From the NCBI RefSeq assembly GCF_943590815.1, contig NZ_CALSBS010000029.1, forward strand, positions 1 to 50,912: DNA of 50,912 nt, read 5' to 3'. Made by a program: the position numbers and the translations under genes. Positions 9,684-19,245 of the stretch are shown piece after piece. Position 1 is the stretch's first letter. Every line of letters begins with the position of its first letter. Below the pieces are notes generated by a model. That model was not told where the DNA came from. It saw nothing but the letters and a program-made list of their open reading frames with translations, and searched no databases. This DNA comes from Pseudocitrobacter vendiensis (GTDB lineage Bacteria > Pseudomonadota > Gammaproteobacteria > Enterobacterales > Enterobacteriaceae).

Positions 9684-10754
9684 TTACGCCAGTCGTGCTG
9701 CCAGATGGCCACGTAAATCCTTGTCTAACTCACGCAGCAGCGCATCGGTGGTTTCCCAACTGATGCAGGCATCGGTCACCGAAACGCCGTACTTCATATC
9801 ACCGCGCGGCTGTTCAGAAGACTGATTGCCTTCGTGAATGTTGCTTTCAATCATCAGGCCGATAATCGAACGGTTACCGTCTTTGATCTGAGCGACAACG
9901 GATTCCGCCACCGCAGGCTGACGGCGGTAGTCTTTATTGGAATTACCATGGCTGCAATCTACCATCAGCGACGGTTTCAGTCCCGCCTGTTCCATCTCTT
10001 TTTCGCACTGGGCAACATCTTCTGGCCCGTAGTTCGGCGATTTACCGCCGCGCAGAATCACATGACCATCCGGGTTACCCTGCGTTTGCAGTAAGCAAAC
10101 CTGGCCGGCCTGATTGATCCCCACAAAACGGTGCGGCATGGCAGCCGCGCGCATGGCGTTAATCGCGGTCGCCAGTGAGCCATCGGTGCCGTTTTTAAAG
10201 CCTACCGGCATAGAAAGACCCGAGGCCATTTCACGGTGAGTTTGTGATTCGGTGGTACGCGCACCGATTGCAGACCAGCTAAACAGATCGCCCAGGTATT
10301 GCGGGCTGTTCGGGTCCAGCGCTTCTGTTGCCAGCGGCAGGCCCATGTTAACCAGTTCCACCAACAGACGACGCGCAATTTTCAGGCCGCCTTCCACATC
10401 AAACGAGCCGTCCATGTGCGGATCGTTGATCAGACCTTTCCAGCCAACGGTCGTACGTGGTTTTTCAAAATAGACGCGCATCACCAGGTAGAGGCTATCG
10501 CTGACCTCCTCGGCAAGGCTTTTAAATCGACGAGCATATTCGATGGCCGTTTCAGGGCAGTGAATCGAGCACGGGCCACAGACAACCAGCAGACGAGGAT
10601 CGCGCCCGGCGATGATGTCAGAGATGGTTTTACGTGACTGCGCGATTTGCGCTTCCTGTTCAGCACTCAGCGGGAATTCCGCTTTCAGTTGTTCTGGGGT
10701 AATCAGAATTTGTTCATCGGTAATATGTACGTTATTCAGCGCGTCTTTTTGCAT
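9684..10754 (-). CDS. aroF: AroF, tyrosine-sensitive DAHP synthase
   Basis: AroF condenses phosphoenolpyruvate with erythrose 4-phosphate to DAHP, the first step of the shikimate pathway; this isoenzyme is inhibited by tyrosine. The protein is 356 residues, as in E. coli, a class I DAHP synthase barrel. The conserved VCGPCSIHC (metal-binding cysteine) and GARTTESQTHRE are visible, as is VDCSHGNSNKD with its metal ligands. It is the first gene of the aroF-tyrA operon. AGGTAAG precedes the start codon, and TyrR boxes lie upstream. Confidence 0.98.
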   Translation of the reverse strand: MQKDALNNVHITDEQILITPEQLKAEFPLSAEQEAQIAQSRKTISDIIAGRDPRLLVVCGPCSIHCPETAIEYARRFKSLAEEVSDSLYLVMRVYFEKPRTTVGWKGLINDPHMDGSFDVEGGLKIARRLLVELVNMGLPLATEALDPNSPQYLGDLFSWSAIGARTTESQTHREMASGLSMPVGFKNGTDGSLATAINAMRAAAMPHRFVGINQAGQVCLLQTQGNPDGHVILRGGKSPNYGPEDVAQCEKEMEQAGLKPSLMVDCSHGNSNKDYRRQPAVAESVVAQIKDGNRSIIGLMIESNIHEGNQSSEQPRGDMKYGVSVTDACISWETTDALLRELDKDLRGHLAARLA

Positions 10755-10810
10755 GGTGGCTTACCTGTATAGCTCGTTTGCGATAGTGGTTTCCTCGGTG
10801 AGGTGAAATA

Positions 10811-10918
10811 ACAATATCATAAAAAGTAAAGATTTCAATCCAAATTACGTAAATATTAGTTTACACCAACCTATCTCAGGCAAATTTAAACGCTTCAAAC
10901 TGTAAATATATCATTACA
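10811..10918 (-). promoter_or_regulatory. aroF promoter with TyrR boxes
   Basis: On the minus strand TTGAAA (10833-10838) and TATTGT (10811-10816), 16 bp apart, form the likely promoter. Two palindromes match the TyrR box TGTAAA-N6-TTTACA: one at 10848-10865 (CGTAAA...TTTACA as read on the plus strand), just upstream of the -35, and one at 10901-10918 (TGTAAA...ATTACA). Their centres are 53 bp apart, about five helical turns, which suits cooperative binding by TyrR hexamers with tyrosine. E. coli aroF has three boxes; a third is not clear here. Confidence 0.8.
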
Positions 10919-11226
10919 ACCAACACCCACTGATGTTAACCCTCTGATAACCGCGATCGCGGCGATAACTGGCTCACCCGCATGCCATGTCTGCTTAACA
11001 TCTCTGTAATTGCAAACTGAGTGCCTGAAAAATCAATTAACTAAGAGATATCCTTACTTTTAATATATTTATTTCCAGGCATGTGATCGCCACCAAATCA
11101 TTCATCTGAGATTTAACTTAACTAATACGTAATCCATTTCACGATCTAATGACGGGTCAGGTGAAAAATGATAGTCTGCACTGAGATATTATGGACGCAA
11201 AAATCAAAGCTTTACGGCGGATTCCG
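10919..11226. other. aroF-yfiR intergenic remainder
   Basis: This AT-rich stretch between the divergent aroF and yfiR genes holds no gene I can support. In E. coli K-12 a small lipoprotein gene, yfiL, lies between aroF and yfiR; I see no trace of it. The yfiR promoter must lie here. TTTAATATA around 11058-11067 is a possible -10 region but I cannot define it. Confidence 0.5.
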
Positions 11227-11760
11227 ATGAGCAACCCGGTCTTAAAACTTTTATACCCGCTTTTGCTGGTATTGATATTTTTTTCTCTTAGTAGATCTCT
11301 TTTTGCCGCTGCACTAACTGATAGAGAGAAATCGGTGCGTTCAATGGTTTCCGGTATCATTAGTTACACCCGCTGGCCGCAGCCTGTGCAGCCGCCAACG
11401 CTCTGCATTTTTAGCACCGCACGTTATCGCGATGCGCTGAGCACAGCTGAAGGGCCGCCCGTTACCTATCACCCGGTAATGGTGCATTCCCGCCAGGATG
11501 TTCTTAGCGCTGGCTGTGCTGCTGTCTATTTTGGCTCGGAATCACCTGAACAACAGGTGGAATTACAAAATATGCTTAACGCGAGGCCAACATTATTAAT
11601 TTCCGAACAAAACGCCGAATGTCGTATTGGCAGTTCCTTCTGTCTGCTATTCAATACCGATAAAGTGACATTCGCTGTAAACCTCGATTCCCTTTCTCGT
11701 AGCGGTGTCAGGGTCAATCCGGATGTTTTGATGCTCGCACGGAATAAGAATCATGAATAA
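11227..11760 (+). CDS. yfiR: YfiR, periplasmic repressor of DgcN
   Basis: YfiR is the periplasmic partner of the YfiBNR system: it binds the periplasmic domain of the cyclase YfiN/DgcN and keeps it off, until envelope or redox stress or YfiB removes it. The protein has a signal peptide (hydrophobic stretch ending near LFAAALTD) and the four conserved cysteines that form two disulfides (LCIF, AGCAA, AECRI, SFCLL). I favour the ATG at 11227 (MSNPVLKL, 177 residues), because it places a normal signal peptide at the N-terminus and gives nearly the family length. The upstream ATG at 11191 would add 12 residues. Its stop overlaps dgcN by 8 bp. Confidence 0.9.
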   Translation: MSNPVLKLLYPLLLVLIFFSLSRSLFAAALTDREKSVRSMVSGIISYTRWPQPVQPPTLCIFSTARYRDALSTAEGPPVTYHPVMVHSRQDVLSAGCAAVYFGSESPEQQVELQNMLNARPTLLISEQNAECRIGSSFCLLFNTDKVTFAVNLDSLSRSGVRVNPDVLMLARNKNHE

Positions 11761-12973
11761 GGACTATTCAACCCCACCGCGCCCAACGTTTAAGCGCACG
11801 CTACGGCGTATTAGCGTCACCAACGTATTTATTACCATGACGCTGATTTGGCTACTATTGTGCGCCGCATCCATTGTGACGCTGAAGCAGTACGCGCAGA
11901 AAAATCTTGAGCTGACCGGTTCGACCATGAGCCATAGCCTCGAAGCCGCACTGGTCTTTAAGGACAATACCGCCGCCAATGAAACACTGACGATGCTGGG
12001 CAAGCAGGGGCATTTCGCCACTGCGGAAGTGGTAAGCACCGACAATAAGCGCTTTGCGTACTGGCACTACAATGCGTCTGCAAAGCGGGACGCGCTGAAC
12101 AGATTAGTCAGCCAATGGTTATTCCCTTTACCTGTCACGCAGCCCATCATTTACAACGGTCAGACCATTGGTGAGTTACGCTTAACGGCCCGCGACAGTT
12201 TGATCAGCCATTTTATCTGGTTATCCCTTGGCGTTCTGACCGCCTGTATCGTCTTTGCATCGGCGGTCGCCCTGCTTATAACGCGCCATCTGCACGAAGG
12301 CGTCGTCACCGCCCTGCAAAGCATTACCGATGTGGTACATGATGTGCGCACAAATCGTAACTTCTCTCGCCGCGTCAGCGCCGAACGCATTGATGAATTT
12401 CACCGTTTCGCTCTCGATTTCAACAGCCTGCTGGACGAAATGGAGGAGTGGCAGCTCAAGCTACAGGCCAAAAATGCCCAGCTCCTGCGCACCGCGCTGC
12501 ATGATGCGCTGACCGGTCTGCCCAACCGCGCAGCGTTTCGTAGCCGCATTGCCTCGCTGATGGATAACCCGCAGATGAAAGCCAGCTCGGCGCTACTGTT
12601 CCTCGATGGCGACAACTTTAAACGCATCAATGATACCTGGGGCCACGCCGCAGGCGATTGCGTGTTGATCGACGCGGCGAAGCGGTTGATGGAGTTCAGC
12701 GGGAATCGCCATGCGGCGTATCGTCTGGGCGGCGATGAGTTTGCGGTTATTTTATCGGGTGTGAACAGCGAAGATGAAGTCCAGCGGATCTGCGCCGCGC
12801 TGTCGCAGCAGTTCATTCGCCCCTTTGATTTACGCAATGGGCATTATGTGCCGCTGTCACTGAGCGTCGGCTATGCCTTAACGTGGGAACATAATTCCGT
12901 CGAAGATTTACAGGAACTTGCCGATAAGAACATGTATGTCATGAAAAATCAGCGTTCCAAAAACTCATTATGA
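11753..12973 (+). CDS. dgcN: DgcN (YfiN), membrane diguanylate cyclase
   Basis: DgcN makes cyclic di-GMP from two GTP and thereby favours biofilm over motility; in E. coli it also localises to the division site under envelope stress. The 406 residues show two membrane helices (about 23-43 and 152-177) flanking a periplasmic CHASE8-type domain. A HAMP-like linker (about 178-235) and a GGDEF domain follow, with the intact motif GGDEF at 326-330 and LDGDNFKRIND upstream. The position of a product-inhibition site (RxxD, five residues before GGDEF) reads GNRH, so that site is absent, as in E. coli YfiN. Translation is probably coupled to yfiR by an 8-bp overlap. Confidence 0.96.
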   Translation: MNKDYSTPPRPTFKRTLRRISVTNVFITMTLIWLLLCAASIVTLKQYAQKNLELTGSTMSHSLEAALVFKDNTAANETLTMLGKQGHFATAEVVSTDNKRFAYWHYNASAKRDALNRLVSQWLFPLPVTQPIIYNGQTIGELRLTARDSLISHFIWLSLGVLTACIVFASAVALLITRHLHEGVVTALQSITDVVHDVRTNRNFSRRVSAERIDEFHRFALDFNSLLDEMEEWQLKLQAKNAQLLRTALHDALTGLPNRAAFRSRIASLMDNPQMKASSALLFLDGDNFKRINDTWGHAAGDCVLIDAAKRLMEFSGNRHAAYRLGGDEFAVILSGVNSEDEVQRICAALSQQFIRPFDLRNGHYVPLSLSVGYALTWEHNSVEDLQELADKNMYVMKNQRSKNSL

Positions 12974-12989
12974 GAAGCAAGGAAAGAGA

Positions 12990-13472
12990 ATGTTAAAGCG
13001 TTACATCGTCGCCGCGTTGCTATCGACCACTCTGCTGGCAGGCTGCCAGGCCCCGCAGGGGAAATTTACGCCAGAGCAGGTTGCCGCCATGAAATCATAC
13101 GGTTTTAGCGAAACCAATGGAGACTGGTCACTCGGCCTCTCTGATACCATTCTGTTCGACAAAAACGATTTCCACCTGCGTGCTGATAGCCAGCAGCAAA
13201 TTCACACCATGGCCGCACGCCTGGCATCAACCGGGATCACGCATTTGCGCATGGACGGACACACGGATAACTACGGGGAAGCGAGCTATAACGAAGCCCT
13301 TTCCCTGAAACGCGCCAACGCCGTCGCCGATAGCTGGGCAGAAGGCGCGCGCATCCCGCGCAGCAACCTGACCACACAGGGGCTGGGGCAGAAATACCCG
13401 GTTGCCAGCAATAAAACCTCGCAAGGGCGCGCCGAAAACCGCCGCGTCGCGGTGGTGATCAGCGCCCCTTAA
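12990..13472 (+). CDS. yfiB: YfiB, OmpA-like outer membrane lipoprotein
   Basis: YfiB is the outer membrane lipoprotein of the YfiBNR system. In activated form it sequesters YfiR and so releases DgcN. The 160 residues match the E. coli length. A signal peptide ends in the lipobox LAGC (Cys19), and the OmpA C-like peptidoglycan-binding domain covers about 45-158 (MDGHTDNYG, SLKRANAV, NRRVAVVI). It lies 16 bp after dgcN with an AAGGAAAGAG ribosome site, as third gene of the operon. Its stop is 3 bp from the convergent PepSY gene. Confidence 0.95.
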   Translation: MLKRYIVAALLSTTLLAGCQAPQGKFTPEQVAAMKSYGFSETNGDWSLGLSDTILFDKNDFHLRADSQQQIHTMAARLASTGITHLRMDGHTDNYGEASYNEALSLKRANAVADSWAEGARIPRSNLTTQGLGQKYPVASNKTSQGRAENRRVAVVISAP

Positions 13473-13475
13473 GGT

Positions 13476-14846
13476 TTATTGTACTGGCTGCGTTTGCGTC
13501 GCTCCCTGATGACTCCTCCAGCGCAGCCAGTCAATGACCACAAACAGCAACAGACTCACGCCCATCACCGGTAGCGCGAACCCAAACAGGACAGCAACCC
13601 CCAACGTCATAAGGCGACCGACCCAGGATAACGCCAGCCAGCTCTGAGACAAGGTCTGAAGCGGATCTGCTACTGCCTGCGCCGGACGCTTGATCCACCA
13701 GAGTCGATATCCCATCAGGATTGCCACGCACAGCGCCAACCCGAAAGCGATCAACAGCAGTTGGTTAGGCAAACCCAATAAAATCCCCATATGGAAATCG
13801 ACACCCCAGCGGGTCAGCTTCGCCATCAGTGGGAAATCAGCAAAACGCGTGCGGTCAAGGATCGCAAGCGATGTGCCATCTACCGCAACGGCATCCACCT
13901 GGGTCGGCCAACGACGGTCAATTTCCGTTACCGTCCAGGCGCGATCCTCACTGCGCGGCGGGCGAATCTCCAGTAAAGACGCATCAATACCCGCTCGCTG
14001 TGCCGCAGCCAGTACGGAATCAAACTTTTCTCCGGCGATAACCGGCGGCGACATGCCAGGCATTGCTGCCATATGGCCTTTATGCTCCGCATGCGGGTCT
14101 GCCATTTCCTTTTTGCCGTGCAGCTGCGTATTCACCTGCGGCGTCATCCAGCCGAATGCCGCGCGCATTTTATCGACGTTGCCACCCGCCCACTGTGACC
14201 AGGTCAGCCCGGTTACGGAGAAGAGCAGCATCCCCGCCAGCAGTAGCCAGCCAAGCGTGACGTGCACACGACGCGTGTTCTGGAAGCGGTTATTAACACG
14301 GCGTTTTGGTCGGGTAACGGCCCACAGCGCAATACCGCCCAGCGCCGCCACCCACATCCATGATGCCGCCAGCTCGCTGTAGAGTCGCCCCACATCACCC
14401 AACAGTAATGAACGGTGGGCGTAATCAATCCACTGACGCAGCGGCAATATACCGCTGGTGCCGTAGACGGTCATATCGCCCGTGACGGCCAGCGTCACCG
14501 GGTCGATGAAAATGGCACGGCTTTCAGACTCGCCGAGCGAAGGTTCGGCGAACATCACTCGGGTGGTTTCCCCGGCAGTCAACGCCGGACGAACCGCATG
14601 CAGACGAAGTTCACCACCGGAGGCCTGCTGCGCAACCGCGATTTGATCGGCAAGCGGAAGTCGCTCGGTGCTCATCGTGCCGTGCAGTGCGTGCTGGTAG
14701 AGCCTATTTTCCAGCTGTGGCGTAGCGACATACAACGTGCCGGTTAACGCCGCCACGAAGATAAACGGCCCAACACACAGACCAATAAAAAAATGCAGGC
14801 GACGCAGCAGGTGTACCCATGCCGCCCGTGAGGTGCAGGTTGTCAT
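13476..14846 (-). CDS. PepSY-domain inner membrane protein
   Basis: A 456-residue protein of the PepSY-associated membrane family (PiuB-like), with about four membrane helices: about 18-40, 162-178, 196-215, and a pair at the C-terminus in 365-445. Family members are often tied to metal uptake or to periplasmic reductase steps, but no enzymatic role is settled. A loop before the second periplasmic domain is rich in Met and His (residues 248-265, with HAEHKGHMAAMPGM), which suggests copper or another soft metal. The upstream DUF2946 gene carries a matching motif and probably shares a transcript (57 bp apart). E. coli K-12 lacks both at this place. Confidence 0.75.
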   Translation of the reverse strand: MTTCTSRAAWVHLLRRLHFFIGLCVGPFIFVAALTGTLYVATPQLENRLYQHALHGTMSTERLPLADQIAVAQQASGGELRLHAVRPALTAGETTRVMFAEPSLGESESRAIFIDPVTLAVTGDMTVYGTSGILPLRQWIDYAHRSLLLGDVGRLYSELAASWMWVAALGGIALWAVTRPKRRVNNRFQNTRRVHVTLGWLLLAGMLLFSVTGLTWSQWAGGNVDKMRAAFGWMTPQVNTQLHGKKEMADPHAEHKGHMAAMPGMSPPVIAGEKFDSVLAAAQRAGIDASLLEIRPPRSEDRAWTVTEIDRRWPTQVDAVAVDGTSLAILDRTRFADFPLMAKLTRWGVDFHMGILLGLPNQLLLIAFGLALCVAILMGYRLWWIKRPAQAVADPLQTLSQSWLALSWVGRLMTLGVAVLFGFALPVMGVSLLLFVVIDWLRWRSHQGATQTQPVQ

Positions 14847-14903
14847 ACTTTTCCTTAATGCAGACGAAAAGAGTCGTGGCGCATTGACGCCATTTATTAT
14901 TTT

Positions 14904-15302
14904 TTAACAGGGAAAAGCAGACAGGCCTGGCGGCGCGCGGGTATCAGGAAAGAGCCAGGGGAAATAGTGCCAGTGTTTAACCGCAGGCCGCGCCAGCCTG
15001 ACACGGCAGCGCAACAGCAGCCCACACAGCAAAATAACCAGCGTCAGAATCAGCCCCGGCACATGCGCCAGTAAAACGCAGTAGCCGCAGGCTTCGGCAT
15101 GGTCGACTGGCATACTCTGGGAAGAGGAGTGATGCTCTGCATCCATACTCATTGCATGGTGCATTCCAGGCATCGCGCTCATCGGATCTTTTTGCAGCGA
15201 CACGGAGATAAGCGGGGCCACGATAATCAACGCAATAGCGAACAACGCGAACCAGGCCGCGTGCCGTTTTAGCGCTACACCATGAAACCGATTGCTGCTC
15301 AC
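14904..15302 (-). CDS. DUF2946 small membrane protein
   Basis: A 132-residue protein with two membrane helices (about 15-36 and 77-98) and a Met/His-rich periplasmic segment between them (41-58, starting MSAMPGMHHAM). ACGYC (71-75) and the closing RAPP are typical of DUF2946. The family has no assigned reaction; members are often found near copper-linked and TonB genes, and the Met/His and CxxC residues suggest metal binding (inference). It is the first of two genes with the PepSY gene downstream. The promoter is presumably in 15303-15360, but I could not identify an operator. Confidence 0.7.
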   Translation of the reverse strand: MSSNRFHGVALKRHAAWFALFAIALIIVAPLISVSLQKDPMSAMPGMHHAMSMDAEHHSSSQSMPVDHAEACGYCVLLAHVPGLILTLVILLCGLLLRCRVRLARPAVKHWHYFPWLFPDTRAPPGLSAFPC

Positions 15303-15374
15303 AATACCCTCCGATAAGGAGCGTGTATTGTAAATGAATTATCTCAAAACAGTTAACACGGAGTGCCAGACGCG

Positions 15375-15407
15375 AAAAAAAAGGGCCAGCCTTTCGGCCA
15401 GCCCTTT
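15375..15407 (-). terminator. rpsP-rimM-trmD-rplS operon terminator
   Basis: AAGGGCCAGCC (15381-15391) and GGCCAGCCCTT (15396-15406) form an 11-bp stem with two central mismatches and a short loop. On the minus strand a T tract follows. It lies 28 bp after the rplS stop. Confidence 0.85.
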
Positions 15408-15434
15408 TCTAACAGGATGTCGCTTACGCGAATC

Positions 15435-15785
<351 letters not shown>

Positions 15786-15826
15786 TTAATCTCTTATCCT
15801 GGGTAAACTGATATATCGGGCGCGTA

Positions 15827-16594
15827 TTACGCTTGCCCATCATGTTTATGTTGCTGTTGTGCGTGCTCCTTTTGGAACTCCGCCAGCAACCTTGCTTGCT
15901 CTTCAGTCAGAGCCAGGTTTTCCAGAAGTTCAGGTCTTCTAAGCCAGGAGCGGCCCAGCGACTGTTTCAAACGCCAGCGACGTATCTCGGCATGGTTCCC
16001 CGACAGCAATACTGGCGGTACTTCCATTCCTTCTAACACTTCAGGACGCGTATAGTGGGGGCAATCCAGCAACCCGTCAGCAAAGGAATCTTCCGTTGCC
16101 GATGCTTCGTGACCCAGTACACCCGGAATGAACCGGGAAACAGAGTCAATCAGCGTCATTGCCGGTAACTCACCACCGCTGAGAACGTAATCGCCGATTG
16201 ACCATTCTTCATCAATTTCGGTCTGAATCACGCGCTCATCAATACCTTCGTAGCGACCACACACCAGAATCAGTTTCTGATTCGTTGCCAGTTCGCTGAC
16301 GCCTGCTTGATCAAGCTTGCGTCCCTGAGGTGACAGATAAATCACCTTTGCGCCTTCACCTGCCGCGGCTTTTGCTGCATTGATGGCATCCCGTAAAGGT
16401 TGCACCATCATTAACATCCCCGGTCCGCCGCCGTAAGGACGATCGTCCACGGTACGGTGCCGGTCATGCGTGAAGTCACGAGGACTCCAGCTCTGGATGC
16501 TCAGCAGGCCATTTTTAACTGCCCGGCCAGTTACCCCGTAATCGGTAATTGCGCGGAACATTTCAGGAAACAGGCTAATTATGCCAATCCACAT
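15827..16594 (-). CDS. trmD: TrmD, tRNA (guanine37-N1)-methyltransferase
   Basis: TrmD methylates G37 of tRNAs that read codons starting with C or of the proline/leucine/arginine type, preventing +1 frameshifts. It is a SPOUT (trefoil-knot) enzyme using S-adenosylmethionine, active as a dimer. The 255 residues match E. coli. The AdoMet-knot segments [12 protein letters not shown] and [13 protein letters not shown] are visible. It is the third gene of the operon, 30 bp after rimM. Confidence 0.98.
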   Translation of the reverse strand: MWIGIISLFPEMFRAITDYGVTGRAVKNGLLSIQSWSPRDFTHDRHRTVDDRPYGGGPGMLMMVQPLRDAINAAKAAAGEGAKVIYLSPQGRKLDQAGVSELATNQKLILVCGRYEGIDERVIQTEIDEEWSIGDYVLSGGELPAMTLIDSVSRFIPGVLGHEASATEDSFADGLLDCPHYTRPEVLEGMEVPPVLLSGNHAEIRRWRLKQSLGRSWLRRPELLENLALTEEQARLLAEFQKEHAQQQHKHDGQA

Positions 16595-16624
16595 AGCGCC
16601 GTCTTTTACCGTTTATCCGGTGGT

Positions 16625-17173
16625 TTAAAAACCAGGATCCCAATCTACTTCAATTGAACGAGTAGTGAGATCGACTTTCTTGATAACCTGCCCATCGAGG
16701 AACGGTACGAGACGTTCCTTGATACCAAACGCATCTTTCAGGTTTGCCTTAATGACGAGAACGTCATTCGAACCGGTTTCCATCATATCGATGACTTTAC
16801 CGAGATCGTAACCTTCGGTTGTGACTACCTGGCAGCCCATCAGGTCTTTCCAGTAGTAATCACCCTCTTCCAGTTTCGGCAACTGCGATGAATCGACGAT
16901 AATTTCGCAATTAGTCAGCAGATTCGCAGTATCGCGATCATCAACGCCTTTCAGCTTAATGATGATGTCCTGATTGTGGTGGCGCCAGCTTTCCAGCTCA
17001 ACAACCTGCCACTGACCCGCCTTCTGGATTAACCAGGGCTGATAGTCAAAAATGCTTTCGGCGTCTTCGGTGGAGGAAAACACTCTGAGCCAACCACGGA
17101 TACCGTAGGAAGAACCCATTTTGCCCAATACGATGGGATCAACAGGTGCCTGTGCGGTGAGTTGCTTGCTCAT
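16625..17173 (-). CDS. rimM: RimM, 16S rRNA/30S maturation factor
   Basis: RimM binds S19 and helps the head of the 30S subunit mature and the 16S rRNA to be processed. The start at 17173 ([10 protein letters not shown]) gives 182 residues as in E. coli; two earlier in-frame ATG codons lie against the ribosome site. The N-terminal RimM domain (about 12-95) carries [15 protein letters not shown], and a PRC-barrel domain follows (about 97-175). It is 18 bp after rpsP. Confidence 0.97.
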   Translation of the reverse strand: MSKQLTAQAPVDPIVLGKMGSSYGIRGWLRVFSSTEDAESIFDYQPWLIQKAGQWQVVELESWRHHNQDIIIKLKGVDDRDTANLLTNCEIIVDSSQLPKLEEGDYYWKDLMGCQVVTTEGYDLGKVIDMMETGSNDVLVIKANLKDAFGIKERLVPFLDGQVIKKVDLTTRSIEVDWDPGF

Positions 17174-17191
17174 CATGACCACCGTGACAGA

Positions 17192-17543
<352 letters not shown>

Positions 17544-17556
17544 TTCAAAACTACAA

Positions 17557-17670
17557 TACGCTAGATAATTCGAGTTGCAGGAAGGCGGCAAGTTAGCAAA
17601 TCCCCGTGAGCGTACATTAGTACGTGACCGGGGTGAGCGAACGCATCTGCGGCTCGAATTATGACGCGTA
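17557..17670. repeat. ERIC (intergenic repeat unit) element
   Basis: A 114-bp element with imperfect terminal inverted repeats: TACGCTAGATAATTCGAG at the left and CTCGAATTATGACGCGTA at the right. The central part, AATCCCCGTGAGCGTACAT followed by TACGTGACCGGGGTGAGCG, matches the well-known ERIC core. It fills the gap between the rpsP promoter and ffh and ends one base before the ffh stop codon. It would be transcribed at the 3' end of ffh mRNA and can fold into a long hairpin. Confidence 0.88.
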
Positions 17671-19032
17671 TTAGCGGCCTGGGAAGCCTGGGGGCATCAT
17701 CCCTTTCATCCCGCGCATCATCTTCGCCATGCCGCCTTTCTTCATTTTCTTCATCATGCGCTGCATGTCGTCGAACTGTTTCAGAAGGCGGTTGACGTCC
17801 TGAACCTGCATGCCGCAACCTGCAGCAATACGGCGTTTGCGGGAACCTTTAATGATTTCCGGCTTCGCGCGCTCTTTCAGGGTCATGGAGTTGATGATGG
17901 CTTCCATACGCACCAGCACTTTGTCATCCATCTGCGCTTTTACGTTGTCAGGGATCTGGCCCATGCCCGGCAGTTTGCCCATCAGGCTGGCCATGCCGCC
18001 CATGTTTTTCATCTGACGCAGCTGTTCCAGGAAGTCGGTCAGGTCGAAGCCATCGCCTTTTTTCAGTTTGGAGGCCAGTTTCTCAGCCTGCGCGCGGTCA
18101 ACCTTGCTTTCGATATCTTCGATAAGCGACAGCACGTCGCCCATGCCGAGAATACGGGAAGCGATACGATCCGGGTGGAACGGCTCCAGCGCTTCGGTTT
18201 TCTCGCCGACACCGAGGAATTTAATCGGTTTGCCGGTGATGTGACGAATAGAGAGCGCCGCACCGCCACGAGCGTCACCGTCGACTTTGGTCAGTACCAC
18301 GCCGGTCAGCGGCAGCGCTTCGTTGAAGGCCTTCGCGGTATTTGCGGCATCCTGACCGGTCATGGCATCGACAACAAACAGGGTTTCAACCGGATTAATC
18401 GCGGCATGCACCTGTTTGATTTCGTCCATCATCGCTTCGTCTACGTGCAAACGACCGGCGGTATCCACCAGCAGCACGTCGTAGAATTTCAGCTTCGCTT
18501 CTTTCAGTGCGCCATTAACAATGTCGATAGGTTTCTGGCCGACATCAGACGGGAAGAAATCCACACCAACCTGTTCAGCAAGCGTTTCAAGCTGTTTGAT
18601 CGCCGCCGGGCGATAAACGTCGGCAGACACCACCAGCACTTTCTTTTTGTGCTTCTCGCGCAGGAATTTACCGAGCTTACCGACGCTGGTTGTTTTACCG
18701 GCCCCCTGCAAACCCGCCATCAGCACTACAGCTGGCGGCTGTGCGGCCAGATTCAGCGTCTGGTTCTCTTCACCCATCGCCGAAACCAGTTCGTTACGGA
18801 CGATTTTGACGAACTCCTGACCCGGCGTCAGGCTTTTGTTAACTTCATGACCAACCGCTTTCTCTTTTACGCGGTTGATAAACTCACGCACCACCGGCAA
18901 CGCGACGTCAGCTTCCAGCAGCGCCATGCGCACTTCGCGCAGCGTCTCTTTAACGTTGTCTTCGGTGAGGCGGCCACGGCCACTGATGTTACGCAGCGTC
19001 TGTGACAAACGATCGGTTAAATTATCAAACAT
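17671..19032 (-). CDS. ffh: Ffh, signal recognition particle protein
   Basis: Ffh binds 4.5S RNA and hydrophobic signal sequences of nascent chains and hands them to FtsY at the membrane. The start at 19032 (MFDNLTDRL) gives 453 residues, the E. coli length; the frame is open 348 bp upstream but without homology. It has the N domain (about 1-85), the GTPase G domain with GLQGAGKTTS (P-loop), DTAGRLH and TKVDGDARGG, and the methionine-rich M domain (about 300-453) that ends in the Met/Gly-rich tail. An ERIC element abuts the stop. Confidence 0.98.
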   Translation of the reverse strand: MFDNLTDRLSQTLRNISGRGRLTEDNVKETLREVRMALLEADVALPVVREFINRVKEKAVGHEVNKSLTPGQEFVKIVRNELVSAMGEENQTLNLAAQPPAVVLMAGLQGAGKTTSVGKLGKFLREKHKKKVLVVSADVYRPAAIKQLETLAEQVGVDFFPSDVGQKPIDIVNGALKEAKLKFYDVLLVDTAGRLHVDEAMMDEIKQVHAAINPVETLFVVDAMTGQDAANTAKAFNEALPLTGVVLTKVDGDARGGAALSIRHITGKPIKFLGVGEKTEALEPFHPDRIASRILGMGDVLSLIEDIESKVDRAQAEKLASKLKKGDGFDLTDFLEQLRQMKNMGGMASLMGKLPGMGQIPDNVKAQMDDKVLVRMEAIINSMTLKERAKPEIIKGSRKRRIAAGCGMQVQDVNRLLKQFDDMQRMMKKMKKGGMAKMMRGMKGMMPPGFPGR

Positions 19033-19245
19033 TGTCTCTCGCCTAAGGTGGAAACGGTTGGTCGCTGTGCGACACAAAATTAGAAATTTGCCGGAGTATA
19101 ACACGACAGCGCCCGAGTTGTGATGCCGCGGTTTAGCGCAAAGCGCCCGATGTTTTACCCAACGCCCCGCGCCTTGATACAACTCGATTGATTTTGCGTA
19201 TATACTGCCCTTCTTACACTCTATTGACGATTGCCGACACACTCT

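Noticed and set aside
10919-11226. Search for yfiL, present between aroF and yfiR in E. coli
   Set aside because: No frame in this gap encodes a lipoprotein signal or a plausible small protein; the gene appears to be absent.
15303-15360. Fur-box-like GATAAT sequence upstream of the DUF2946 gene
   Set aside because: Only about 8 of 19 positions match the Fur consensus with no symmetric second half, so it is not supportable.
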